Source: Streptomyces rubellomurinus (GTDB lineage: Bacteria; Actinomycetota; Actinomycetes; Streptomycetales; Streptomycetaceae). From it: a stretch of DNA of 64,000 nucleotides. Where the stretch lies: the NCBI RefSeq assembly GCF_000961885.1, contig NZ_JZKH01000030.1, positions 1 to 64,000 on the forward strand, in the 5' to 3' direction. The notes beneath the pieces are model-generated. The model saw nothing but the letters and a program-made list of their open reading frames with translations, was not told where the DNA came from and made no database searches. This document shows positions 44,082-53,921 of the stretch, piece by piece. A program made the translations under genes and the position numbers. The first letter of the stretch is position 1. Every line of letters starts with the position of its first letter.

Positions 44082-45239
44082 ATGGCCACACTGTGCCGAC
44101 CCGCCATCGCCGTGCCCGAGCACGTCATCACCCTCGACCAGACCCTCGACCTGGCCCGCACCCTGCACGCCGGCCACCCCCAACTCCCGCTCGCCCTGCG
44201 GCTGATCGAGAACACCGGGGTCCGGACCAGGCACCTGGTCCAGCCGATCGAGCGGACCCTCACCCACCCGGGCTTCACCGCCCGCAACGAGGTGTACGAG
44301 CGGGAGGCCAAGCTCCGCGTCCCCGAGGTGGTCGAACGCGCCCTCGGGTACGCCGAGTTGACCGCCCGGGACATCGACCTGATCGTCTACGTGTCGTGCA
44401 CCGGCTTCATGATGCCCTCGATGACCGCCTGGCTGATCAACCGCATGGGCTTCCGCTCCGACACCCGCCAGGTGCCGATCGCCCAGCTCGGCTGCGCGGC
44501 CGGCGGCGCCGCCGTCAACCGGGCGCACGACTTCTGCCGCGCCTACCCGGGCGCCAACGTCCTCATCGTCGCCTGCGAGTTCTGCTCGCTCTGCTACCAG
44601 CCGACCGACCTGGAGGTCGGCTCGCTGCTCTCCAACGGCCTGTTCGGGGACGCGGTCGCCGCCGTGGTGATGCGCGGCCACGGCGGGCACGGCGTGCACG
44701 TCGAGCGCAACGGCTCGCACCTGGTGCCGGACACCGAGGGCTGGATCTCGTACGGCGTGCGGGACACCGGCTTCCACTTCCAGCTGGACAAACGGGTGCC
44801 CGGCACGATGGCGATGCTCGCCCCCGCGCTGCGCGGCCTTGCCGACCAACACGGCTGGGACGTCTCCGGGTTGGGCTTCTACATCGTGCACGCCGGCGGC
44901 CCGCGCATCCTGGACGACCTGTGCCGCTTCCTCGGCCTGGAGCCGGCCGCCTTCCGGCACAGCCGGGCCACCCTCACCGAGCGCGGCAACATCGCCAGCG
45001 CCGTCGTCTTCGACGCGCTCGCCCGGCTGTTCGCGGAGGGCGCGGTGCCGGACGGCGCCCCCGGGCTGATCGCCGGCTTCGGCCCCGGCATCACCGCCGA
45101 GATCTCGCTGGGCAGTTGGACCACCGTGCCGAGCGAGCCCGCCCGCCGGCGGCCGCGCGCCATCTCCGCCGCAGAGGTGACTCTCGTCCATCCGGCCGCC
45201 CCCCGCCGTTTCCCGGCCGGCACTACGATCACCGAATGA
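44082..45239 (+). CDS. rppA: 1,3,6,8-tetrahydroxynaphthalene synthase (type III polyketide synthase)
   Basis: A 385-residue chalcone-synthase-fold enzyme that condenses five malonyl-CoA to 1,3,6,8-tetrahydroxynaphthalene, which oxidises to flaviolin. The triad falls at the same numbers as in described RppA enzymes: C138 (AQLGCAAGGAA), H270 (YIVHAGG) and N303 (ERGNIASA). Y224 (WISY), linked to the malonyl starter in RppA, is also present. Internal segments such as VACEFCSLCYQPTDLEVGS and FHFQLDKRVPGTM are RppA-like. The ~30 C-terminal residues are variable. It shares ATGA with the downstream NUDIX gene. Confidence 0.96.
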   Translation: MATLCRPAIAVPEHVITLDQTLDLARTLHAGHPQLPLALRLIENTGVRTRHLVQPIERTLTHPGFTARNEVYEREAKLRVPEVVERALGYAELTARDIDLIVYVSCTGFMMPSMTAWLINRMGFRSDTRQVPIAQLGCAAGGAAVNRAHDFCRAYPGANVLIVACEFCSLCYQPTDLEVGSLLSNGLFGDAVAAVVMRGHGGHGVHVERNGSHLVPDTEGWISYGVRDTGFHFQLDKRVPGTMAMLAPALRGLADQHGWDVSGLGFYIVHAGGPRILDDLCRFLGLEPAAFRHSRATLTERGNIASAVVFDALARLFAEGAVPDGAPGLIAGFGPGITAEISLGSWTTVPSEPARRRPRAISAAEVTLVHPAAPRRFPAGTTITE

Positions 45240-45850
45240 CCGACACCACACACCGGACGGGTGCCGCCACCGACACCGACACCGAATCCGACGGCTCCGC
45301 CAGAGCGGCCGAACTCGCGGGGTTGTTCCCCGCGTTGCACGCGCCGCAGTACTGGGCCTGGGGCCGCTACGACGCCCAGTTCTCCACCGCGCTGCCGCCG
45401 GACGAGCTGGTGACCAACATCCACCTGGTCGGCTTCCAGGGCGACGCGGTGGTGCTCTGCCGGGACGACCGCGACCACTGGTTCCTGCCCGGCGGCACCC
45501 GGGAGCAGGACGAGAGCATCGCCTCCTGCCTGACCCGCGAGCTGCGCGAGGAGGCGGGCGCCCGGCTGCTCGGCGAGCCGGGCTGGCTGGGCGCGCACCG
45601 CTGCCGCACCGACGACCCGGTGCCGTACCGGCCGTGGCAGCCGCACCCGGAGAAGGCCTGGCTGTGGGGCTGGGCGGAGGTCGCGGTGGACTCCGAGCCG
45701 ACCAACCCGGCGGACGGCGAGCAGGTGGTGGAGGTCCGCGCGGTGCCGGCGGCGGAGGCGCAGCGGCTGCTGCTGACCGGGCACGAGGAGTGGTGGGCCG
45801 AGCTGATCGGGCTGGCCGTGGAACTGCGGCGGCGGTCCGGCCGCGACTGA
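45236..45850 (+). CDS. NUDIX hydrolase coupled to rppA
   Basis: A 204-residue pyrophosphohydrolase. After a Thr/Asp-rich, probably disordered start (1-30), the NUDIX box reads GTREQDESIASCL followed by TRELREEAGARL, matching Gx5Ex7REUxEExGU with all metal-binding Glu. Its ATG overlaps the rppA stop (ATGA), so it is translated from the P450-rppA message. The substrate is unknown; a CoA-type or nucleotide diphosphate would make sense beside a malonyl-CoA-consuming synthase, but that is speculation. The long aromatic middle (YRPWQPHPEKAWLWGWAEV) is distinctive. Confidence 0.9.
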   Translation: MTDTTHRTGAATDTDTESDGSARAAELAGLFPALHAPQYWAWGRYDAQFSTALPPDELVTNIHLVGFQGDAVVLCRDDRDHWFLPGGTREQDESIASCLTRELREEAGARLLGEPGWLGAHRCRTDDPVPYRPWQPHPEKAWLWGWAEVAVDSEPTNPADGEQVVEVRAVPAAEAQRLLLTGHEEWWAELIGLAVELRRRSGRD

Positions 45851-45912
45851 GGATCACCCGAACGGCCGAGCAGTGCGGAGCGACGTCCGTTTTGGGGTGA
45901 TATCTCTCGGCC

Positions 45913-46380
45913 ATGGGCACCTATCACCTGGCCGCGGACTACCCGCTGCTGAACGTCTTCTGGACGATGCTGGAGCTGTTCCTCTGGATTCTCTGGATCT
46001 TCCTGCTGTTCAAGATCATCACGGACATCTTCCGCAGCCACGACCTGAGCGGCTGGGGCAAGGCGGGCTGGCTGGTCCTGGTGATCCTCCTGCCGCTGAT
46101 CGGCGTGCTCGCCTACCTGATCGCCCGCGGTGACTCGATGCACCGGCGGGACCTCTCCCAGGCCCAGCAGACCGAGGCCGCCGTCCAGGCGTACATCCGG
46201 GAGGCGGCCGGGACGTCGCCCGCCGGGGCCTCGGCCTCCGGGACGTCGACCTCCGGGCCCTCGGCGAACGGCGGCGGACGCAGCCACGTGGAGGACCTGG
46301 CGACGCTGGCGGACCTGCACACCAGGGGCCTGATCTCGACCGAGGAGTACCAGCGCGCCAAGGACAAGCTGCTGGTGTGA
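45913..46380 (+). CDS. PLDc_N / SHOCT domain membrane protein
   Basis: A 155-residue protein. Two transmembrane helices near the N-terminus (FWTMLELFLWILWIFLLFKI and AGWLVLVILLPLIGVLAYLI) form a PLDc_N-type unit. A Ser/Gly/Ala-rich linker follows, then a C-terminal SHOCT motif (VEDLATLADLHTRGLISTEE, YQRAKDKLL). SHOCT is a short oligomerisation or binding helix pair common in actinobacterial membrane proteins. Function unknown. It ends at a strong bidirectional terminator. Confidence 0.85.
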   Translation: MGTYHLAADYPLLNVFWTMLELFLWILWIFLLFKIITDIFRSHDLSGWGKAGWLVLVILLPLIGVLAYLIARGDSMHRRDLSQAQQTEAAVQAYIREAAGTSPAGASASGTSTSGPSANGGGRSHVEDLATLADLHTRGLISTEEYQRAKDKLLV

Positions 46381-46391
46381 CCCGGGACGGC

Positions 46392-46440
46392 GGAACGGCC
46401 GGGGCCGGCGGGCGCGCTGCCCGCCGGCCCCGGCCGTTCC
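46392..46440. terminator. 22-bp perfect hairpin, bidirectional terminator
   Basis: GGAACGGCCGGGGCCGGCGG(GC) at 46392-46413 pairs without mismatch with 46419-46440 around a 5-nt loop. It fills the gap between the SHOCT gene (stop 46380) and the convergent tex gene (stop 46450). Confidence 0.92.
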
Positions 46441-46449
46441 GCGGTGCGC

Positions 46450-48894
<2,445 letters not shown>

Positions 48895-48906
48895 GAAGCC
48901 GGTCAC

Positions 48907-49254
48907 CTTCTCCTGAAGTGCTGTCGCCGTACGCCCTGCATTCTGGCAGGTGCCGGTGACGGCTCCCGGCCGCGCCGGGGGCGGCCGGGCGTGGCGCACG
49001 CCGTTCGCGGCGCCAAGCGGGCCCGGGCGGCGCGCAGTTGGGGGGCACGGATCAGCGGACGGTGAGCGACCCGCTGGGGCGGCCGTCCGCAGTGAGGTCG
49101 ATCACCTCCGTCCGGCCGCCGCGGCTCGGTGAAGAGCACCACGAGCGTCGACCTATCACCATCTCTTCACCTTGTACGGCACGGCAGTTCCGCATTCCGG
49201 CTGAACGGCGGCGACCGGCGCTGTACGCTGCCGGGCATGTGCGCTGCCGCCCGG
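48907..49254. other. tex/aph intergenic region with 9-bp inverted repeat
   Basis: About 350 bp without a convincing gene, holding divergent promoters. GGTGAAGAG (49128-49136) and CTCTTCACC (49163-49171) form a perfect 9-bp inverted repeat with a 26-bp AT-richer centre, about 85 bp upstream of the phosphotransferase. No regulator gene is adjacent. Confidence 0.45.
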
Positions 49255-50136
49255 ATGCACCTCGACGAACCGGTCATCGACGCGGCCCTGGTGCGGCGGT
49301 TGATCTCCGCCCAGTTCCCGCAGTGGGTCGGCCTCCCGGTCACCCCGGCGGGCCCCACGGGCGCGGACAACGCGATGTTCCGGCTCGGGCCCGAACTCGC
49401 CGTCCGGCTGCCCCGGGTGGAGTGGGCCGCCGGGGACGTCCGCAGGGAGCACCAGTGGCTGCCCCGGCTGGCACCGCACCTGCCACTGCCCGTACCCGTC
49501 CCGCTCGCCCTCGGCCGGCCCGCCGCCGGCTACCCGTGGGAGTGGTCGGTGCTGCACTGGATCGACGGGATCAACCCGGCCGCCGCCGTCCCCGCAGCGC
49601 CCGAGGACCTGGCCCGCGACCTGGCCGGCTTCGTCAACGCGCTGCGCGCCGTCGACCCCGCCGGCGCCCCGGCCGGGCCCCGCAGCGTCCCGCTCGCCTC
49701 CCGCGACGGCGCCACCCGTGCGGCCATCGCCCAACTGGCCGGCTCCATCGACACGGCGGCCGCGACGGCCCTGTGGGACAAGGCACTTCGGCTGCCCGAG
49801 CACGCCGGCCCGCCGGTCTGGATGCACGGCGACCTCACCCCGGGCAACCTGCTGGTCGCCACCACCGGCCGGCTGACCGCCGTCCTCGACTTCGCGCTGA
49901 TGGGCGTCGGCGACCCGACCGCCGACCTGATCGTCGCCTGGAACCTGCTGCCCGCCGCCGCCCGTCCGGCCTTCCGCGCCGCGCTCGCCGCCGACGACGA
50001 CGCCTGGGCGCGCGGCCGCGCCTGGGCCTTCTCCATCGCGGCGGTGAGCGTCCCCTACTACCGGCACACCGACCAGGCCCGCACCTCCGCCGCCCGCCGG
50101 GTGCTGCGCGAAGTCCTCGCCGACCGCAGCGTGTAG
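49255..50136 (+). CDS. Aminoglycoside phosphotransferase family protein
   Basis: A 293-residue kinase-fold enzyme. FPQWVGLPVTPAGPTGADNA covers the nucleotide-loop region, RLPRVEWAAGDVRREHQWLP the helix after the Lys, WMHGDLTPGNLLV the catalytic loop (Asp and Asn), and VLDFALMGVGDPTADLIVAW the metal-binding Asp (DF). All catalytic elements are intact. Similar proteins are common in streptomycetes and mostly unproven as resistance genes; small-molecule or hydroxyl-group phosphorylation is all that can be said. I start at ATG 49255 (MHLDEPVID) since relatives start there; ATG 49237 is an alternative. Confidence 0.88.
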   Translation: MHLDEPVIDAALVRRLISAQFPQWVGLPVTPAGPTGADNAMFRLGPELAVRLPRVEWAAGDVRREHQWLPRLAPHLPLPVPVPLALGRPAAGYPWEWSVLHWIDGINPAAAVPAAPEDLARDLAGFVNALRAVDPAGAPAGPRSVPLASRDGATRAAIAQLAGSIDTAAATALWDKALRLPEHAGPPVWMHGDLTPGNLLVATTGRLTAVLDFALMGVGDPTADLIVAWNLLPAAARPAFRAALAADDDAWARGRAWAFSIAAVSVPYYRHTDQARTSAARRVLREVLADRSV

Positions 50137-50214
50137 ACGATCCATCGGCTCCCGTCTCGCCGTCCGCCGGCGTTGCTATGGTTCTCCCCGCTACTACGGG
50201 CATGGGGGACGGAC

Positions 50215-50727
50215 TTGGCACGGAGCGTCGTCGATATCAGCGTGAGCCGGCGGGTGCTGTGGGTGGGCGGCGACGCCTACCAGCTCACCCACATCGCCCG
50301 GGCGCGGCAGCTGGCGTGGTACCCGCCCAAGCGCACCAGGGTGGTGATCAGGTTCGTCCGGCAGGTGTTCGGGCTCGCGGCCGCCGCCACGATCCTCGGC
50401 GCCGTCACCGCGAACTCCTCGAACCAGGGCGCGGCGGCCGCCGTCCCGGGCGTGCTGCTGGTCGCGGGCCTCGCGTACTTCGTCTACCGGCTGGTCACCC
50501 AGCTGCGGCAACGCCCGCTCTACCGGCTGGTCCTGGAGATGTCCAACGCCTCCACCACCGCCGTGGTGAGCCACGACGCCCGGCAGATCGGCGCCCTGAT
50601 CCGGATGATCATGGAGGCGATCGACAACCCGGCGGCCGAGTTCGCGGTCCAGATCGAGAACGTGCACGTCGGCGACACCATCAACCAGTACGGCGACCAC
50701 AACATCGGAAAGCAGGTCGGCGCATGA
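50215..50727 (+). CDS. DUF6232-like membrane protein with C-terminal GDHNIG motif
   Basis: A 170-residue protein. The N-terminal beta-rich part SVSRRVLWVGGDAYQLTHIA fits the DUF6232-type domain. Two transmembrane helices follow (~48-65 VFGLAAAATILGAV; ~75-95 AVPGVLLVAGLAYFVYRLV), then a cytosolic alpha/beta part. The last ~20 residues, VHVGDTINQYGDHNIG plus KQVGA, repeat a motif found at the start of the next protein. TTG 50215 (MARSVVD) was chosen for its upstream GGGGGACGGA and fit to the domain start. The ATGA overlap with the next gene indicates coupled synthesis. Function unknown; see the finding on a paired amyloid-like motif. Confidence 0.72.
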   Translation: MARSVVDISVSRRVLWVGGDAYQLTHIARARQLAWYPPKRTRVVIRFVRQVFGLAAAATILGAVTANSSNQGAAAAVPGVLLVAGLAYFVYRLVTQLRQRPLYRLVLEMSNASTTAVVSHDARQIGALIRMIMEAIDNPAAEFAVQIENVHVGDTINQYGDHNIGKQVGA

Positions 50728-51050
50728 GCAGCGGCGGTATCCACTTCGGCGACTCCGTCACCCAGCACGGGGACCACAACATCGGCATCATCAAGCAGCA
50801 GGGCCCGGCCGATCCGCAGGCCGCGATGCGCGAACTGATCGCCGCCGTACGGCAGTTGCGCGAACACGTGCCGGCCGAGGACCGCGAGGTGCTGGACGAG
50901 TCGCTGGAGGCCATCGGCGACGGCCGCAGCGCCTCGCCGTCCGTCCTGCGGCGCGCCCTGCGCAACATCTCCGGCGTCGCCGCCCTGGTCACGGCGGGCG
51001 CGCCGGTGGTGGAGTCGATCCGGCGGATCCTGGACTCGGCCGGCTCCTGA
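50724..51050 (+). CDS. Small protein with N-terminal GDHNIG motif, partner of the DUF6232-like protein
   Basis: A 108-residue soluble protein. Residues 6-21 read IHFGDSVTQHGDHNIG, matching 10 of 16 positions of the motif at the C-terminus of the upstream membrane protein. The rest is helical: AAMRELIAAVRQLREHVPAE, DREVLDESLEAIG, then VLRRALRNISGVAALVTAG and a final helix. No enzyme signature is visible. The gene overlaps its neighbour by 4 bp, so a 1:1 pair is likely. It could be an adaptor brought to the membrane through the shared motif. Not a recognised family. Confidence 0.7.
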   Translation: MSSGGIHFGDSVTQHGDHNIGIIKQQGPADPQAAMRELIAAVRQLREHVPAEDREVLDESLEAIGDGRSASPSVLRRALRNISGVAALVTAGAPVVESIRRILDSAGS

Positions 51051-51076
51051 GGCCCGGGCCGCCGACACCCACCGCG

Positions 51077-51120
51077 TGACCGGGTCAGAAACCTGTCCCG
51101 GTCAAAGGCTGCTGCTAACG
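51077..51120 (+). promoter_or_regulatory. TetR operator and promoter, TGACCGGG-N12-CCCGGTCA
   Basis: Perfect 8-bp arms at 51077-51084 and 51097-51104. A TAACGT -10-like hexamer at 51115-51120 lies 8 bp ahead of the tetR ATG, so the transcript would have a very short leader. The half-site CCCGGTCA recurs at 52392-52399 and 52426-52433 in the next divergent intergenic region. Confidence 0.7.
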
Positions 51121-51127
51121 TGGGCGC

Positions 51128-51784
51128 ATGAGTGGTCTGCGGGAGAGGAAGAAGGAGCGGACGCGGCGGGCGATCTCCGAGGCCGCGATCGCGCTCTTCC
51201 TGGAGCACGGCTTCGACCAGGTGTCGGTGGCCGACGTCGCCGCGGCGGCCGAGGTGTCGAAACCGACCCTGTTCAGCTACTTCCCCACCAAGGAGGACCT
51301 GGTCGTCCACCGCTTCGCCGACCACCAGGACCAGGCGGCGGACGTGGTCCGCCACCGGCCCGCCGGCGAGTCCGTGCTCGACGCCCTGCACCGGGACTTC
51401 CTCGACGGGCTCGCCCGGCACGACCCGATCACCGGCCTCAACGACCACCCGGCCGTCCTCGCCTTCGGCGAGCTGGCCCGCAGCACCCCGAGCCTGACCG
51501 CCCGGGCCGCCGAGTACCTGGCCCGCGCCGAACGCTCGCTCGCCGACGCCCTGTTCGAGGCCCCCGACCTCGCCCCGCCGCGCGCCCTCACCGCGCCGCT
51601 GCTCGCCGCCCAGCTCACCGCCACCCAGCGGGTCCTGGCCGAGCACAACTGGCACCGCATCCGGGACGACGGGCAGACCGCCGACGAGCTCCACTTCGAG
51701 GCGGTCACCAACGCCGACCACGCCTTCGAGCTGCTGGCACGGGGCTACGCGGCCGACGTCTCCGGGGCGCCCTGGCCGTCCTGA
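51128..51784 (+). CDS. TetR/AcrR family transcriptional regulator
   Basis: A 218-residue repressor. DNA-binding domain 10-57: RTRRAISEAAIALFLEHGFD and VADVAAAAEVSKPTLFSYF. The ligand-binding part includes LNDHPAVLAFGELARSTPSL and AAQLTATQRVLAEHNWHRI, typical of streptomycete regulators of this group. A perfect inverted repeat sits just upstream for autoregulation, and matching half-sites lie between the next two divergent genes, which are therefore candidate targets. Its 3' end overlaps the convergent gene by 40 bp. Confidence 0.92.
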   Translation: MSGLRERKKERTRRAISEAAIALFLEHGFDQVSVADVAAAAEVSKPTLFSYFPTKEDLVVHRFADHQDQAADVVRHRPAGESVLDALHRDFLDGLARHDPITGLNDHPAVLAFGELARSTPSLTARAAEYLARAERSLADALFEAPDLAPPRALTAPLLAAQLTATQRVLAEHNWHRIRDDGQTADELHFEAVTNADHAFELLARGYAADVSGAPWPS

Positions 51785-52332
51785 GCCGCCGGGCAGTTCC
51801 CCAGGAGCTCGTCGAAGGCCTCCTGGCCCGCGTCGTACGGGAAGATCCGCAGCGCCCTCCGCTCGCCCGCCGGAGCGATCACGTAGTACTCGGCGAGGTA
51901 GGAGAGGTCGTCCCAGTCCTCCCAGCGGTGGGCGCGCAGCAGGCCCCGGCCGCAGCGGGTGCAGCCGATCCACGGCACCAGCACCAGCCCGGCGAGCTCG
52001 GGCTCGCTCCAGCCGGTCTGCACCTCGGCCTCCTCGCCCTCCCCGTCGCCGTCCAGCAGCTGCACCGGCTCCGGCCCGCCGTCGCCCAGGCAGCGCACGA
52101 GGCCGGGCGTGAGGGCGTGGCGCATGCCCCAGCCGTCCAGGAGCACCGAGATCTGCGCCCGGTCCGCCGCGCCGATCGGCACCTGGCGGGCGAGCAGGCC
52201 CTCGACCAGCACGGTGAGCCCGCCCTCCTGCTCGCCGATCTGCCAGGCGTCCTTGACCTCCTGCGCGGCGGGCTCCGGCAGGAGATCGGCGATGCGGTCC
52301 CAGCGGGCGGTGTCCACGTCCTTCACGTCCAT
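51745..52332 (-). CDS. Hypothetical protein, acidic, with CxxC pair
   Basis: A 195-residue acidic soluble protein I do not recognise. It contains QIGEQEGGLTVLVEGLLARQ, an acidic linker (LLDGDGEGEEAEVQTG), and a WIGCTRCGRGLLRAHRWEDW segment with one CxxC that could hold a metal or form a disulfide, followed by IAPAGERRALRIFPYDAGQE. Start ATG 52332 (MDVKDVDT). The last 40 bp overlap the convergent tetR gene. Its upstream region carries two CCCGGTCA half-sites of that regulator. Confidence 0.6.
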   Translation of the reverse strand: MDVKDVDTARWDRIADLLPEPAAQEVKDAWQIGEQEGGLTVLVEGLLARQVPIGAADRAQISVLLDGWGMRHALTPGLVRCLGDGGPEPVQLLDGDGEGEEAEVQTGWSEPELAGLVLVPWIGCTRCGRGLLRAHRWEDWDDLSYLAEYYVIAPAGERRALRIFPYDAGQEAFDELLGNCPAAQDGQGAPETSAA

Positions 52333-52391
52333 GGGTCGGACTCTAACCTCCCGGGCGGACACTCATGACAGGGGCCTCGGACGCAGGTGAA

Positions 52392-52433
52392 CCCGGTCAA
52401 AAGTTTTCTCTGGCCAAGAACATGCCCCGGTCA
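52392..52433. promoter_or_regulatory. Two CCCGGTCA half-sites in divergent promoter region
   Basis: CCCGGTCA at 52392-52399 and 52426-52433, 34 bp apart in direct orientation, identical to the right arm of the operator at 51097-51104. They lie between the minus-strand hypothetical gene (start 52332) and the phosphatase gene (start 52468). Confidence 0.5.
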
Positions 52434-52467
52434 TGGAAAGCCCCCGGCGCCCGCTACAGTTCGCCCC

Positions 52468-53205
52468 ATGACAACGCGTCACCACGCCTTCGAGAAGCTG
52501 CACAACTTCCGCGACCTGGGCGGGTATTCGGCCGCCGAGGGCCGGTCCGTCCGGTGGGGCCTGCTCTACCGGACGGACTCCCTCGGCAAGCTCGCCGGCT
52601 CCCCCGCCGACCTCGACCGGTTCCACGCCCTCGGCGTCCGCACCGTGATCGACCTCCGCTACCCCTGGGAGATCGCCGCCAAGGGCCGGATACCGGACTT
52701 CGACGGCCTCGACTACCACAACCTCTCCATCGAGCACCGCCCCTACGACCAGGCCGAGATCTCCCCGGACGTCGACCCCTGGCGCTACCTCGCGGACCGC
52801 TTCGGCGAGGTAGCCGAGGACGGCGTGCAGGAGATCCGCCAGGCCCTCGACGTGATCACCTTCGCCGAGGGGCCGGTGGCCTTCCACTGCGCGGCCGGCA
52901 AGGACCGCACCGGCCTGATCGCCGCCCTGCTGCTCACCCTGCTCGGCGTCCGCGAGGACGACATCGCCGCCGACTTCGCCCTCACCGAGCGCGCCACCGA
53001 GCGCTTCGTCGCCGACTGGCACGCCGCCCACCCCGGCCGCACCCTCACCTGGCCCGGCTACGGCCGCGCCCCCGAGGCGGTCATCCGCCTCACCCTCGCC
53101 GACCTCGCCGCCCGCCACGGCTCCGTCGAGGCCTACCTCACCGGCCCCCTCGGCATCACCCGCCCCCAGATCGACGCCCTGCGCGCCCGCCTCCTGACCG
53201 ACTGA
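52468..53205 (+). CDS. Tyrosine-protein phosphatase (DUF1698/PTP-like, Y_phosphatase3 type)
   Basis: A 245-residue Cys-based phosphatase. The P loop HCAAGKDRTG (HCx5R) has nucleophile Cys and Arg intact, and the N-terminal NFRDLGGY and TVIDLRYPWEIA are the conserved family segments. Such enzymes dephosphorylate protein tyrosine or phosphoinositide-like substrates and are cytosolic or secreted; I see no signal peptide. Start ATG 52468. It ends at a copy of the GCAGGAAGTCGG palindrome. Control by the nearby TetR is suggested by half-sites upstream. Confidence 0.9.
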   Translation: MTTRHHAFEKLHNFRDLGGYSAAEGRSVRWGLLYRTDSLGKLAGSPADLDRFHALGVRTVIDLRYPWEIAAKGRIPDFDGLDYHNLSIEHRPYDQAEISPDVDPWRYLADRFGEVAEDGVQEIRQALDVITFAEGPVAFHCAAGKDRTGLIAALLLTLLGVREDDIAADFALTERATERFVADWHAAHPGRTLTWPGYGRAPEAVIRLTLADLAARHGSVEAYLTGPLGITRPQIDALRARLLTD

Positions 53206-53219
53206 GGCGCCCTCTCCCC

Positions 53220-53248
53220 GCAGGAAGTCGGACCGGCCGACTTCCTGC
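53220..53248. terminator. Palindromic repeat copy (GCAGGAAGTCGG) after the phosphatase gene
   Basis: GCAGGAAGTCGG (53220-53231), loop ACCGG, CCGACTTCCTGC (53237-53248), perfect 12-bp stem, 14 bp after the stop and 33 bp before the next start codon. Same element as at 32.0 kb. Confidence 0.8.
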
Positions 53249-53280
53249 GCCGGCGCCGACGGGTACGACAGAATCACCCC

Positions 53281-53916
53281 GTGGGAACAACCATTCGGGG
53301 ATCCGTGGAGTGCCGCACCTGGGGTCCGGGCCTGGCCGTCGAGGAGTCGGCGTGGTACCGGGCCGTCGACCTGTCCATGCTCGGCATGACCAGGGACTAC
53401 GCGGCCTTCGCCTGCCTCTTCGGCGTCCGCGACCTCAGCGGCCACTGGCAGCCCGTCGCCGCCGACCGCGGCCTGCCCCCGGACACCTCGGAGCACGTCC
53501 GGGCCGCGCACGCCTCCTGGGGCGAGGTGGCGTTCGGCGCCACCTGGCTCGACTGGACCGAGATCCTCGCCATCGACTGGGACGAGCCGGCGATCCCCCG
53601 CGCCACCGGCATCACCCGGTACCGCCGGCTGCCGGACGGCACGCTGCAGTTGAGGCACCGGGGGGACTGGAGCCGGGGGTTCGCGCGGGCCAGCGGCGTC
53701 GACACCAGGAGCGCCGACCCCACCCGGATCGGTGAACTGTGGGCCGAGGGCACCGAATGGGACGTCGGCACCACCGTCTTCCGCGCCGAACGCGACCGGC
53801 GCCGCGACGCCGTCCCCGCGGACGGCTCGTGGCAGCCGGTGTGGACCGTCATGCGGGCCCTCGCCGGCGTCCACGGCGACCAGAACGTCCGGCTGGTCGC
53901 CTGGTTCGAGGAGTAG
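53281..53916 (+). CDS. Hypothetical protein
   Basis: A 211-residue soluble protein rich in Trp and charged residues (AWYRAVDLSMLGMTRDYAAF, FACLFGVRD, ATWLDWTEILAIDWDEP, WQPVWTVMRALAGVHGD). No signal peptide, transmembrane helix or catalytic motif is recognised. Codon use matches its neighbours, so it is a real gene. Start GTG 53281. It is convergent with an FGE-like gene (5 bp between stops). Function unknown. Confidence 0.65.
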   Translation: MGTTIRGSVECRTWGPGLAVEESAWYRAVDLSMLGMTRDYAAFACLFGVRDLSGHWQPVAADRGLPPDTSEHVRAAHASWGEVAFGATWLDWTEILAIDWDEPAIPRATGITRYRRLPDGTLQLRHRGDWSRGFARASGVDTRSADPTRIGELWAEGTEWDVGTTVFRAERDRRRDAVPADGSWQPVWTVMRALAGVHGDQNVRLVAWFEE

Positions 53917-53921
53917 CCGGG

